A stretch of DNA of 64,000 nt. Source: Rhynochetos jubatus (taxonomy: Eukaryota > Chordata > Aves > Eurypygiformes > Rhynochetidae). Below, piece by piece: positions 37,514 through 49,270 of this stretch. The stretch lies in assembly GCA_027574665.1 (NCBI GenBank), contig CM050650.1, positions 51,939,304-52,003,303 of the forward strand, given 5' to 3'. The translations under genes were made by a program, and so were the position numbers. How positions within the stretch are numbered: the stretch's first letter is position 1; each line of letters opens with the position of its first letter. The notes below the pieces were generated by a model. The model worked only from the letters and a program-made list of their open reading frames with translations, searched no databases and was not told the DNA's origin.

Positions 37514-40500
37514 AACGATGCTGGGCTGTAGTAATTGCCAAGAAATGCATGGATGGCTGTCTCACTCTTCATGCTGGTGGTGTGGTGCTGTCTTAACTAT
37601 TTGCCAAGCCCGTGGAGGTACAGTTCGCGCTTCCCTTGGCTCCATCCAGGCCAATTTTACCTGAAGACCTTAATTTTGCCTATGGCAGGAGGGATGGGCA
37701 CGCTGCCGTTGTTGGCCTATAGCACACTGTATGGGCTGAAAAGCTCTGAATGAGGAGTGATGGTGGGACTGTGGCCTCCCACTTTGGGTAAAATAGAGTC
37801 CTGTGCATCTGCATCTACGCTTTGTGACGGTGTTCCTTTTTAGCAAGCTGCACGTGTTAAAACCGATTGGAGCCAGCTCACAGGTCTCAAGGATTCCAAG
37901 GATTTAGCAGTGTTCCAGTATCGGCAGTTGCTAACTATATATTCTGCTTCTAGCATCCTTAGGAAAAAGAAGTGGCTACACTTGGGGTGTGTATTAGCCT
38001 TTCCTGTCCGTAACTTCCATTTGTGTACAGAAGCATGATGGCTGCTGGAAAGCATTTGTAGTTTTGGGAGGGCATTCAGGCAATGCACGTGAAGACTAAC
38101 ACTTTCTAGTGGGCTAGGTAGTGAAGACGGAGAAGCCTTTTTTTTTTTTACAGCGTGGGTACAGGCCCCCCAGCCAAACAAAGTCAAATCTAGTTTCAAT
38201 TGCTAATTAGAGTGACTTGTGCTAAAGATATAAGAGAAGATACTGTGAATCTATCTTACTGTCTACCCAAGATTTGTCAGTGGTGATCCATGGCTCTCCA
38301 ATAAGTACATAGCTCGTTCTGGTACAGCGAAGCTGATACTTCACCAAAGCTTTTGGAAATAAAGACCTACCCTGAGACATTTGCAACTGCATACACATCT
38401 CACTAGGGCGACTGAAAGTCTAGAGGAGGTGTTCTGCTGTCCACAGGCTTTGGCAACAGTGTGGGGTGGGTAGTGCCTATCACTCTTCAGATACATTTGC
38501 GGCTTCTTGATGGATTTCTGTAGCTTTGTAACTGGTGTTCTGTGTTAACTGATGTGTTTTCAATTCTGAACACATTTTGCCCATTTTTAAACATTGCCCA
38601 ATCCAAGAAACTCCAGAGAAGATAAATTCCTTTCAGCGAGGCCACAAAAAGATTTTGAAATGCCGATCTCTGTCGTTGTTAATGTTGTAGTTATGATTTT
38701 TGCTGTTTCCTCAAGCTCTTACAGATGAGAAGCAAGAAAAAAGAGGCATTATTTGAGAAATTCAAGCCTATTATTCCACCACTGATGGACATCACTGGGG
38801 AAACAGGGAATGTGTTCTGAAAAGATGACTAGCACTCTGCTATGAGTCAATTGGAAGCTCTTTTGGAAAGAGGAAAACCTATTGTAAACAATAGTCTGTT
38901 TTCCAAGTTAATTAATATTGTCGAATCCATCGTTGGACAACAGATACCAGGCAAAATTATTAAATCTGGTCTAAGACAGTTGTTTCCAAAGCAGAAAGAT
39001 AGTAGAAAATTATGATTAAATCTGAGACGCCAACTCTTAAACGAAAGGCTTCAGCTGCATTTAACACTGGTTTACCTACATGATTTGCATTTTTGTGCCT
39101 CAGCAGCACACTATTTACCTAGTAATGGAGTGCGTTCGACTCAGCCAGTCCATCAGAGTGGATTTCCATCAGTACTACATCCTCTGCAAGCAGACTGGAA
39201 TGAGCTGATGCACACTCGGCTATGAAGCAATTCTGCCTAGGAGCAGGTTATTTCCTAATTGTTCACCACTAGTTTCTTGGGTCACACCTGTTGCGTGTCA
39301 TGCAACCAAGAGCACATGTCATTCAGAGACAGGATGAGCCACGTGGGTTCATAGTGGAGCACAAAAGGACTTGTTCCTTCTGAGGGATAGAAGAACTTCT
39401 GATCGAAATGATTTTTAATTGTCTTGTTTTGAAATATCTTGTTCCTCAAATAGGCCACTTCAGCTGAAGTAAAAGCTTCATCTTGTAGGGCCCTACTCAA
39501 GGCTGAAAAGATTACTGGCTGGACTTCTGGTAATCCACAAGCTAGCATAAACTAGCAGCTGCCTTTCATACTGAATACTGCAAAACGAAAAAATGTACAC
39601 TAGCTTCCTTGCCAGCTGCTGGTGATGAAATATGGATGCTGTGCTGAAACTGCTGCTTTATTTCATCATTTGTCCCCAAACTCAGTGATGTGGATATACA
39701 AATGTTATTTCTGAAATATATCTGAAAAAAACCTGAAGTAAATACAGGTGTGCAACTTGTTTCTTACTACAGAAATAACTTTTCATCCTTTCTTAAGTTA
39801 TTTCTGTGTAAATAACAGGCTGCAGCACATTAGCATCGCAATAGAAATATGCTATGCAGGACTGCTACTTGTATGTGTATGGGGCTAACAGAAAGGGGTT
39901 TTGTTGTATGCACAGTTTTTGATTTTCAGAGTGGATTTCCTTTCCTGTCTGAAATCCCACGTCATGCAGAGTTGCGTGGGGCTGCAGTCTTACTGCAGCA
40001 GGACAGCCTGCGTCTTCCTCGCACATCACGGGAAAGCTAGTCATTGTGGTGATTAATGCCAAGAAGGAGCATGCCAACATGAAGAGATGAGTACTGAACA
40101 TGTCCTCAGCTGACTGTACTTGGGGGTACCTGGCTTCAAAGTTGTCACCCCTGCAGTCATTACCTGGCCTGTATTTCCTGCATGGGTGAGTGGTGTGTTT
40201 GGGTGTACGCACCATGATGGACTGCAGAGGGAACTTGATTTTTACGAGGACAAATTTATCTAGCCCAAAAATACAAACATGGAAGTACATGTTCCAGTTT
40301 GAATATACACAGTATTTTAAAAGAAAATAAAACTGACAGCTAATCTGTTAAAACATGCACTCCTAGAATTAAGGTGTTTACACTCTTGGGGTTGTTATTC
40401 CTGAGTACAGAGTAGTTGGTGTCTTGATTCTCTAATGTGTTAGATGTATCTTAAGTAAGCCCGTGCAAGTAGGTGAATGTATTTAGCACTCCTGTTCAAA

Positions 40501-40530
40501 TCAGCAAACTTTTGACCTAAGGCTGAGTAC

Positions 40531-41010
40531 TAGAATGATTTAGGCTGGACCTTTGGAGGCCATCTAATTCATCCCCCCTCAAAACAGACACAGGTAGTTC
40601 AGGCTGCTGAGGGCCATGTCCAGCTGAGTTTTGAATATCTTCAAGGATGCAGATTCCTAAACGTCTCTGGGCACCTTTTCCAGTGTTTATGAAATGTTTT
40701 GGGTTTTTTCCCCTCTACTACCTGGCTGGATTTTTCTCTTGTTTCCACTTGGGTCAGTTGCGTCCTGTGCTGCCGCTGTACATCTCCATGAAGGGTCTAC
40801 CCTTGCATTATGCACTTGATGACAGCAACAAGATCTCCCTTGAGCTTCCCGGTTTCCAGGCTGAACATTCCCAGCTCTCTCAGCCTCTCCTCATATGCCA
40901 GGTGCTGCAGCAGCTCTGACCATCTCGGTGGCCTCCCCTGGACTCACCCCAGTGCGTCCATGGTGCTGGCGCTGGGGAGCCCCAGCGCCAACACAGCGCT
41001 CCAGACGTGG
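40531..41010 (-). mobile_element. Old CR1 LINE fragment
   Basis: A diverged reverse-complement CR1. Recognisable blocks are GGCCATCTAATTCATCCCC, AGCAACAAGATCTCCCTTGA and CTCTCTCAGCCTCTCCTCAT, ending near a CTGGACTCACCCCAGT block. The right boundary is uncertain. It lies in STX11 intron 1. Confidence 0.82.
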
Positions 41011-42049
41011 ACTCCCAAGGGTCAGATGGGAGGGATCATTTCACTCCATCACTGTTGCTGCTACAGCCCAGGAGATGCTGTTGGCTTCCTTTGGCACAAG
41101 GAACCACTAGTAATGTACTATGTATTAATATATTGCTGTTTTAATTAAAAGCAATGCCATCAACGTGTAAGTAGATGCAAACTTTCCTGAGTAACAACAG
41201 CATCATCTGATAAAGGAGGCCAACTTTTCTGAATGCTGACCTGTTAAGCTGAAATTTGTCAAATGGCTGTTTTCTCCTGCTCTCCCAGGTTTGTTGTTCC
41301 GTTGTTTCAGCTCTTTAGTGTCAGTTCTGTCCCTGACACTATCAAAGAAATGCTTGGAAGTTACTGTCCTCTCTTGGGAAGATCTGGTTCCCCTTTGTTT
41401 GAAATGGGAATTTGAAATGGGGAAAGACCTCTGTGGTGGCATTGCATTTGAGCCTGCTTATGGAAAATTCCTAAAACTTTGCCAAATTGTGAGTCTCTCA
41501 AAGCAGCTGCTTGCAAATGCTCCAAATAATTTTACTGTGTTCCTTGAGCAAAATGTGCTCAAGACAGCTGAAATCTAAACATGTTCTTGAACCTCCCTCT
41601 TTGGCCAAATACTGCAAATGCATATCTGCAGAGTAATTGAGCATGCTCTGGCATAAAGGTGTCCTCTGCAATCTGTGGTGTTTGTGGCCTGATATGATGC
41701 TGAAATACAGGCAGAAAGCCTGTATGCGCTTCCTGTTCACCATCCTGCCCAGGCACTGTGTGTAGATAAGGAAAAGCATCTTGAAAATGTGAAGGTGAAG
41801 TGGGAAGCAGGCTAGGTGATGCACTTTAGAAACAGAGAGAAAAAGACAGGAATGAGCAGAGAAGGAAAGAAGATGTCAGAAAGTTCCTGATTTTTCAGGA
41901 CTCAGAAGTTAGGTTTGAAGAGATGGCATCCATTTGTTAGGACAAAAGTGACACAGTTTAGCTGTGGAGCTATTATCCTGATGGCTACAGGTCCTCAATG
42001 CAGTTAACAGACCACCCCGAATGTAAGTTTTGGTATGCAGTTTCAAATT

Positions 42050-42927
42050 GGGATGAGGGGATTGAGTGCTCCCTCAGTAAGTTTGCAGATGACACTAAGT
42101 TGGATGGAAATGTTGATCTGCTCGAGGGTAGGAGAGTCCTGCAGAGGGACCTGGACAGGCTGGATCCATGGGCTGAGGTCAATTGTATGAGGTTCAACAA
42201 GCCCAAGTGCCAGGTCCGGCATTTCGATCACAACAACCCCAGGCAGCACCACAGGCTTGGGGACGAGTGGCTGGAAAGCTGTCAGGCAGAAAAGGGCCTG
42301 GAGGTGTTGGTTGATGGCTGACTGAATATGAGCCAGCAGTGTGCCAGGGTGGCCAAGAAGGCCAATGGCATCCTGGCCTGCCTTAGGAACAGTGTGGCCA
42401 GCAGGACTAGGGCCGCACCTCAAATCCTGTGTTCATTTTTGGGCCCCTCACTACAAGACAGACACTGAGGTGCTGGAGTGTGTCCAGAGAAGGGCAACGG
42501 AGCTGGTGAAGGGTCTGGAGCACAAGTCCTGTGAGGAGTGGCTGAGGGAGCTGGGGGTGTTCAGCCTGGGGAAGAGGAGGCTCAGGGGAGACCTGATTGC
42601 TCTCTGCAGCTACCTGAAAGCAGGTTGTAGGGAGGTGGGTGCTGGCTTGTTCTCCTGGATAATTGGTGGTAGGACAAGAGGAAATAGCTTCAAGTTGCAT
42701 TGCGGGGGGGGTTATATTGGATATTAGGAAAAACTTCTTTACTGAAAGAGTGGCCAGGCATTGGAACAGGCTGCCCAGGGAAGTGGGGGAGTCACCATCC
42801 CTGGAGGTGTTCAAGGAGCGTGTAGACATGGAGCTTGAGGACATGGTCTAGTGGGTGTGGTAGTGTTGGGTTGATGGTTGGACTGGATGATCTTAGAGCT
42901 ATTTTCCAACCTTAGTTACTCTGTGAA
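42050..42927 (+). mobile_element. CR1 LINE fragment with ORF2 C-terminal half
   Basis: The longest CR1 piece here. The plus frames encode the catalytic-core end of the reverse transcriptase ([15 protein letters not shown], the FADD box), then thumb and C-terminal blocks ([53 protein letters not shown]) and the 3' UTR ending GGATGATCTTAGAGC. The coding part is split over more than one frame, so it is inactive. The subfamily differs from the young copies, with a TTGGACTGGATGATCTTAG-type tail. It lies in STX11 intron 1 in sense orientation. Confidence 0.93.
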
Positions 42928-45900
42928 ATAATGTAGGGTTTTAGAGCTAAACACATGGAAATGGGAAACTGGGAAACCCCAGGTTGAAGAATGTCAGTGC
43001 AACTGTAATTTGATCCCCGTGTTCACATTTAGAATTGGATTCTACTGAATCCACAGAGATCGTGGGTGATGCTGTACATATCACTGAAGGCGAACTTCTC
43101 ACAGATGGCCTCGATCCATGTGTTCATTTACTGATGCCCAGCTTGTTACTTCACAACCCTACTCAGCAGAGTTCTCAAGCCTGCAGCAGTGACCAAAGCC
43201 AGAAGGACCTGACTTCTGAATGTACCAGGTACAACAAACTGTGCTTCAGGTGCCTGAAATGGGCATCATAACTCATCAAGAGTGATCTTATTGTCCTTAA
43301 TCACTCTGGGCTGAAACTTGTGTCTGGGGATGTTAGACCTGCCCTCCCCCGAAAGACTGTTATGAGTTTATGGAGGGATTTCACAGGAGAGATCCCTGAG
43401 GAAATGAACAGTAGTAACATAGTAAATGAAGTATCAATGAGAAATATTAAATTTTACTTTGTACAACTTCTGTTCAGCACATGCAGACTGAGGCAGAGAC
43501 TTGAGAGATAAGACATAGGCCAGTGTTCAACTGCATGATCTTCCTGTGTGTGAGCAATATCATGGTGCAATCTGAGGCCACACTTGACAGCTCCTTACTC
43601 TCCCCTTTTAATGCTTGACAGCATTGGTATTTTCATGCCGTGAATTAGCGTGTGCTTACTTCTCCATTTCTTCCTATTTTTATTTTATCTAACACCTTAA
43701 AATACTTATGGGTGAGAAAGACAAATTGCAAGTTACACTTTTGAGGAAAGGGGAAGGAAGGGTAGATCTATTCCTGCAAAATGAAGAGTTTTATTACATA
43801 CAAGTTCTAACTCAGGTTTCTGTTTTCTTGTCAAGCACAAAAAAAAAAAGTCATTGTTGTCGAGGCAGTTGTCAGTCTGCTCTCTGTGGAAGGCTGATGA
43901 AATTTAGTTTTTCTGAAGTTCAAGGAATGGTAAGCACAAAGGCAACATAGTCCTGCACACACATGATATAGTCTACACGAATGGCACTGTGCCGCCGTGG
44001 ATCGTCATTTTAAAGTCATAAAAAACATTGGTTGCTGTTTCCAAATGTAGATGGTAAATACAAAAACAATAAACTGCTGAACACAACACAAGGCAATTCA
44101 AGGACCAGACTAGAAGTGGGAGAATCGTCAACTCCAGGGAAGCAAGTAAGAGTCAGGAATGTCATCAGATGATACATTTCAGGTGAACAGCATCTCAGGA
44201 ACAGGGATTAGAAGAGAACTAAAACCTGAGACTGCTAGATGCCTTTGTTCCCTTTCCTTTATGCTGTCTAGAAAATGGTCCGCTGTTTCCAGACAGGAAG
44301 GGTGGATGTTCTCACTGTCTCAGTGCCTCTTGGCAAACTTGGCCATACAAAGCCAAGTATTTTAAGCTGCACCACACTTTTTTTTTTTTCCTTTAGCTGA
44401 GGATTTTTCATCTTGATATTGTGGCATGAGATGAAAGTCTTGATTTTATTATTTCTGAGGGAAGAGGTGGAAAACCCTTCATTTCCTAAAGCTTTGTCTG
44501 TATGATTTTGATGAATCTTTGTGGCTTCTGTTTTAAATTCAAACAATTATCTTACATGTGTAGATTCCTGAATGACAGCTCTTCTCTCAGGATATTAATG
44601 GACTTTCTGTGTTTACATTGCTTGTAAAAGAATTGGTTTAAGTTGAATTTCACTTTTTTGCTTCAGTGTAAATGTGATCCTAATCAGTACACTTCTCAAG
44701 ACCCCAGTGAAGTAGAAGAGCCCAAGAGGCTGTTTTTGTGATGGAATCTTTCCTATCTCCTCCCTAACATCCTTAACACCACATAACAATCCCATGAAAC
44801 AGATTATAAACTTGCAGTTTTGATTCACATTAGATCTAGGCCTATTATACTGGGTATGTACGCATGCAGCTTTTCTTTGCCTGGAATAACTGATGATCCT
44901 ATGAAGGTATGCATCGTCCATGGTGGATAGTATGTTTGTAAATGCTGTGAAAATACTTTAATTCCTGAAAAACCAAAAATGAATCCTCCAGACACAGAGA
45001 TCTGGAGATGTTCCACTTGGTGCTGCTTCTTAGCTTGGTTCTCTTTCTTATTAATTCAAATGAGGTCATGGGATGTACAGCTCTTGTGATGGGAAATTTT
45101 CAGCTTCCTGCTCGCTGTAACGCTTGGTGGAGGGCTCTTGCTGAAACTTTCAGATTTCACTTTCTGCAAAGACTTTAGGTCTCAAGTAAACAACATACTT
45201 AAAGGAGGCTTATATTTTGTTACCACATAACTGGTCTTTACAGATTACTCATTCTGTGGCTTTTTAATGAAATCTGTAGGTAAGTACATCTGAGGCAAAC
45301 ACATAGAAAACAGACCCTGACCCGCAGCAACAGTGTTACTTTATTCCTTCAGTAGGATGTCTCCCTCATACAAAAAAGAAGTTGGACGGATGGTTTTACT
45401 TACAAAATTCTGCATTCACTGTGTCATTTTGTTTGATGCCTGGTACACTACAATCAGCGATAGCATCGGGAAACCCTAAACTTGCCTTTCCTTTTTTTTT
45501 TTTTTAATTATATCTTGATTGTTTCCACACCATTTCTCGAAAAATTTCTTTCCCAGCTTTATTGGCAAATGCCATCTTCTGTTTCAAGAGAGGCTTCCTA
45601 CTCTTCTCCCAGGAAAATCAAGCCTAGAATGCCAAAGGACCTGTGACATTTGGGGCAGTTGATGGAATGAAGGGTCAAGATCTATAGGAGGTTTCTCTAG
45701 TGAGCAGCGGTGGGAAGCATTCAGTTATTAACATGTCTACACATACCGAAAGCTGAAAGCTTCCTATCATTTCCTTGAGAGTTTGGTTTTGTTCTCCGAG
45801 TGAAAGACTGGCATTTTTGGAGGGCTGGGGATTGCGTTATTCTGTTGGATTTGTCTTCAGGATTTGCTGTCTTTTCTCTTGCCCTTTTTCAGTTTCTAAG

Positions 45901-46153
45901 CTTTGTGATTTCTAGAAAAGTGTTCTAGCAACAGAGTTTTGGATTTGAGATCAATCACTGTATAAAATACTGTGAACAAATTTAAAATCCGATATTTTGG
46001 GTTATCTTTGATGTATTCTTTGATGTAGTTACGTTATTAATGATGTAGTCATAACTATGATGTAGTTATTAGTTATGAACTTTCAACCCTTGTAAACCAA
46101 TATTTTATTTACTTTGAACTCCTTCCCTCCTGTTCCTCTGTTTTACAGGCAGG

Positions 46154-47020
46154 ATGAAAGACCGGCTAAACGAGCTGCGTGAAATTGCCAGGTTACACAA
46201 CCAACAGTTTTCTACTATTGACGATGATGAAAATTCACCCCAAGATGTTCTCCTTTATGAGACGGATTATACCTTGGAAATTCTTCATAAAGACATACAG
46301 AACATCCGGATGGAAAATGACCACCTAAAAGAGGATGTCAAACGGCTCAGAAAGCAAAACAACCGTTTCCTTACTTCCATGCGCCGCCTTAGTAGCATCA
46401 AACGGGACAGTAATTGTATTGCCAGAGACATCAAGGCCCGCGGAGAAAACATCCACAGGAAGCTCCAGATAATGAGAGATTTCAGCGAAGATGCAATAAC
46501 AAAATACGGGGCTATGTCTGTCATTGCCAGGGTAGCGAAGAACCACTATGTTGACCTCATGCACGCCTTTCAGGAAGCTATGTTTGAATACAATGCAACA
46601 GAGATGAACCAACGTGAGAACTGCAAGATCCGAATTCAGCGTCAGCTAGAGATCATGGGCAAAGATGTTTCTGGCAACCAGATTGAGGAGATGATTGAGC
46701 AAGGCAAGTGGGACGTCTTCTCAGAGAATCTCTTGTCAGAGGTTAAGGGGGCTCGCTCAGCCTTGAACGAGATAGAGACACGTCATAAGGAGCTGGTGAA
46801 GTTAGAAGGTCGCATTAAAGAAATTCACGAGCTCTTTCTGCAGGTGGCCCTGCTGGTGGAGGAACAGGCAGACACCTTCGACGTCATTGAGATAAATATG
46901 CAAAACGTTGAGGACTATGTAGGAGAAGCTAAAGAGCAAGTGAAAAAAGCTTTGGAATACAGAAGAAAACACCCCCTCAGAACAATCCTCTGTTGCTGCT
47001 TATCCTGTTGCAGAAGGTGA
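46154..47020 (+). CDS. STX11: Syntaxin-11
   Basis: An intact 288-residue Qa-SNARE, one residue longer than human syntaxin-11 as I recall it, encoded in a single exon as in mammals. Syntaxin-11 acts in membrane fusion on the endosomal and secretory-lysosome route. It supports lytic granule release in NK and cytotoxic T cells, working with Munc18-2 and SNAP-23, and loss in humans causes familial haemophagocytic lymphohistiocytosis type 4. Residues 1-30 are an acidic N-terminal segment, 41-160 the Habc three-helix region, and about 205-267 the SNARE coiled coil (zero-layer Gln at 238 in [11 protein letters not shown]). There is no transmembrane anchor. Instead the protein ends in a cysteine cluster (Cys 280, 281, 282, 285 and 286 in [10 protein letters not shown]) that is the likely palmitoylation site holding it to membranes. 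The ATG follows a splice acceptor closely, and the N-terminus [16 protein letters not shown] aligns with the family start. No disruption is seen. Confidence 0.98.
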   Translation: MKDRLNELREIARLHNQQFSTIDDDENSPQDVLLYETDYTLEILHKDIQNIRMENDHLKEDVKRLRKQNNRFLTSMRRLSSIKRDSNCIARDIKARGENIHRKLQIMRDFSEDAITKYGAMSVIARVAKNHYVDLMHAFQEAMFEYNATEMNQRENCKIRIQRQLEIMGKDVSGNQIEEMIEQGKWDVFSENLLSEVKGARSALNEIETRHKELVKLEGRIKEIHELFLQVALLVEEQADTFDVIEINMQNVEDYVGEAKEQVKKALEYRRKHPLRTILCCCLSCCRR

Positions 47021-49246
47021 CGATCCCACTGAAGCTATCATAGACCAACTCGAATGCCTTCAAAATCGGGCATTCTTTCCAGTGACTTTTCTGTAATGAC
47101 AACCCCTAGAAACGTGGGCCTATTTTGCAGTTGGTTTGTTCATTGCCTTTTTCCTAAATGTGCTGAAGGCTGTTTTATTTGAGGGTTCCTAGGAATGTTG
47201 ATAAAGCTACTTTTAATCTATTTTTAATTGAAATGTACTCTGTTGCTGTAACTAGGGGTGCAAGAAGATCTGTGCAATGATACTTGTTTCAGACAGGCAA
47301 GAAAGAGGAATGAATGATGGGCTGATAACTCAGTTTAGGGAAGACGAGAATTTCAAGAAATAACTTTATTCTTGTTTGTCAAAGTCAGTCTGCAGGCGGT
47401 GCAGCCTTACCGCCTGGGCCGACACAATACACCGCAGAATGCAGAGGTTTCAATTTTAACCAGTTTGGAGCCTGCTTGATGCAAATACTTGACCAGATTT
47501 TTGCTCTGTTCATTTGACAAGATACTGAACCTGTTAGCAGGAGCAGGACACAGAATTAGTTTCTATTTCAACTTGATTTCCATCTGTCACAAATCTTAAC
47601 AGAAGTGACTGCACCTTAAATTACAATATGTACGTTTTGCTCTGAGTGCGACTGCTTTTCTCCTTTTTGAGTACCTGCAACCTTTTCAGGGTGGCTAGAA
47701 GCACTGCAACACTGAGGCATCGCACTGACTTTTAGCTTGAGCCACTCCCTGTACTCTTAATTTCAAAACTGCCGAGCTTTTATGCTTCTAATGCATTTTT
47801 CTGCCAATTAACACTTCAGTCAGAAAAGATGCATGCAGTGGCCTTCTGCAGAAGCACCCATAAGAAGACAACAGTTGGGGTTCAAGAAAGCATTTTAGGG
47901 TCTCCAGTGCTGGCACATACACACAAGCAGTTTTAGTGGAAGGACCATCCTGTCAATAGGCTTTTATTTTTTTATAAGCATTGATTTAATATGGACTTTT
48001 TTATATGTATTTTAAATAATGTGAAGGATTAGATTTATTAACATTCCATTTTACTGTACAAAAACAACGTGTACAAAAACCTAAGGCTTTTCTCCCATTA
48101 TTAGGAAAGCTCCACATGGGAAAGAAAATAAGACATATTCCTTCAGTACACCTGAAGAAGAAAGAAAAGAACATTTTAATGTCATTTCAGTGCTCTTTTC
48201 TAGCTTAAAAATAATCACTCCTTTTGTGTAAGGGGAGTCTGCCCACAGTAGGTTTGGAATATGAGGAGGGAATACAGAATTTGAAGCCCTGGAAACCACT
48301 GAGCATTGTCAGTGAAGTATGTATTCCTAAGGTCTGGGGAATGAGTATAGCTCCTACTTCTGGAGGTTTTGCAACTTTAATATTTCTACGTGCCTTCCTG
48401 ATACACTGTGATCTCTTGCTATCCTTTGAATTAATGCAGGACATTTTTTCAGAAGTTAGTGACTTTTTTAAAAAGAACTCTGATCCTATTTGTACCTCTT
48501 TTAATAAATATATTTAAACATTTCAAGTATTTTGCATGTGGGAGTTTTCCTCGGGAGATGCGCATAGCCATCTTCCCACACCGATTGCAACGAAACGTTT
48601 CCCTTCCGTTCTTTTGCACACTAATTTTACATGTGAAAAAACACCCCTGCATTTCTTACTGTTTATATTGATATAATAAAACAGCAAAATAAATTCAACC
48701 TCCAAGCTTTTGTATCCTAGTGGGAAATGCTTCTTATCCAGACAGGCATTTTTACACAAATGGAAGTGAAATGGATCACTCTTCTCAGAAACTGAAAGTC
48801 TCTTTCGCTGATGAACCTGTCTGTGATAACATGGAAGAGTGGGGAACACTGATCTTCTAAAGTAGAAGATATTTTGATATTTAATGATGTCCTGATGATA
48901 TCAGTATTAACGCTTGCTTGAGGACCTCTCCAACAACCCGATGTCAGACTTCAAGTGGGGGAAAGGGAGGTGTTGAGCTGGCATCATTACCAGTAGCTTT
49001 GGCGCTACTCGGGAAGACAAAGTCGCTTACTCCCTAGGTACTGCCATTCAAGGCAGCAGAACTGCACCTTTGTAGAGGAGCACCCTAATCTCCGAGCGTC
49101 AGCACGTGGGCTTAAATCAATGAGGAATAGAATATGTATTTCATTTCATCTGCATATTCTTAGCCCTTACCAATGCTTTTGATAAAAATGTGTACATGGG
49201 TTTTTTTGTTAGTTTCTGGTTTGCACATATGTATGTCTACAGATGG

Positions 49247-49252
49247 AATAAA
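49247..49252 (+). terminator. STX11: STX11 poly(A) signal (distal candidate)
   Basis: AATAAA followed about 25-40 bases later by a G/T-rich stretch (GTGCAGAGTGTTGTACGTTG), the arrangement expected of a working cleavage site. Three earlier AATAAA hexamers (48503-48508, 48675-48680, 48688-48693) lack such a clear downstream element. Choice of the distal signal is an inference. Confidence 0.55.
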
Positions 49253-49270
49253 AGATTTAATAAGAAGGAA

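Larger units (their letters stand above)
33003..46148 (+). other. STX11: STX11 intron 1 (inferred)
   Basis: An intron of about 13.1 kb bounded by GTGAGT and TTTTACAG. It holds four CR1 fragments, two in the minus orientation close to exon 1 and the other two further on (one minus, one plus). It also holds a juxtaposed C/EBP and AP-1 site at 37498-37513 and simple repeats, including T14 at 45492-45505. No other gene is recognisable inside it. The open frames are short and match nothing. Confidence 0.6.
46149..49270 (+). other. STX11: STX11 exon 2 (coding exon plus 3' UTR)
   Basis: This is the terminal exon. It starts after the acceptor TTCCTCTGTTTTACAG (AG at 46147-46148), only five bases before the ATG. 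A second AG four bases on would also serve. It runs to a poly(A) signal at 49247-49252. The 3' UTR would be about 2.2 kb, AT-rich and free of CR1 insertions. Earlier AATAAA hexamers at 48503, 48675 and 48688 could give shorter forms. Confidence 0.7.

Noticed and set aside
41998-42851. Open frames that look like reverse transcriptase genes
   Set aside because: They are parts of a decayed, 5'-truncated CR1 LINE, not a host gene.
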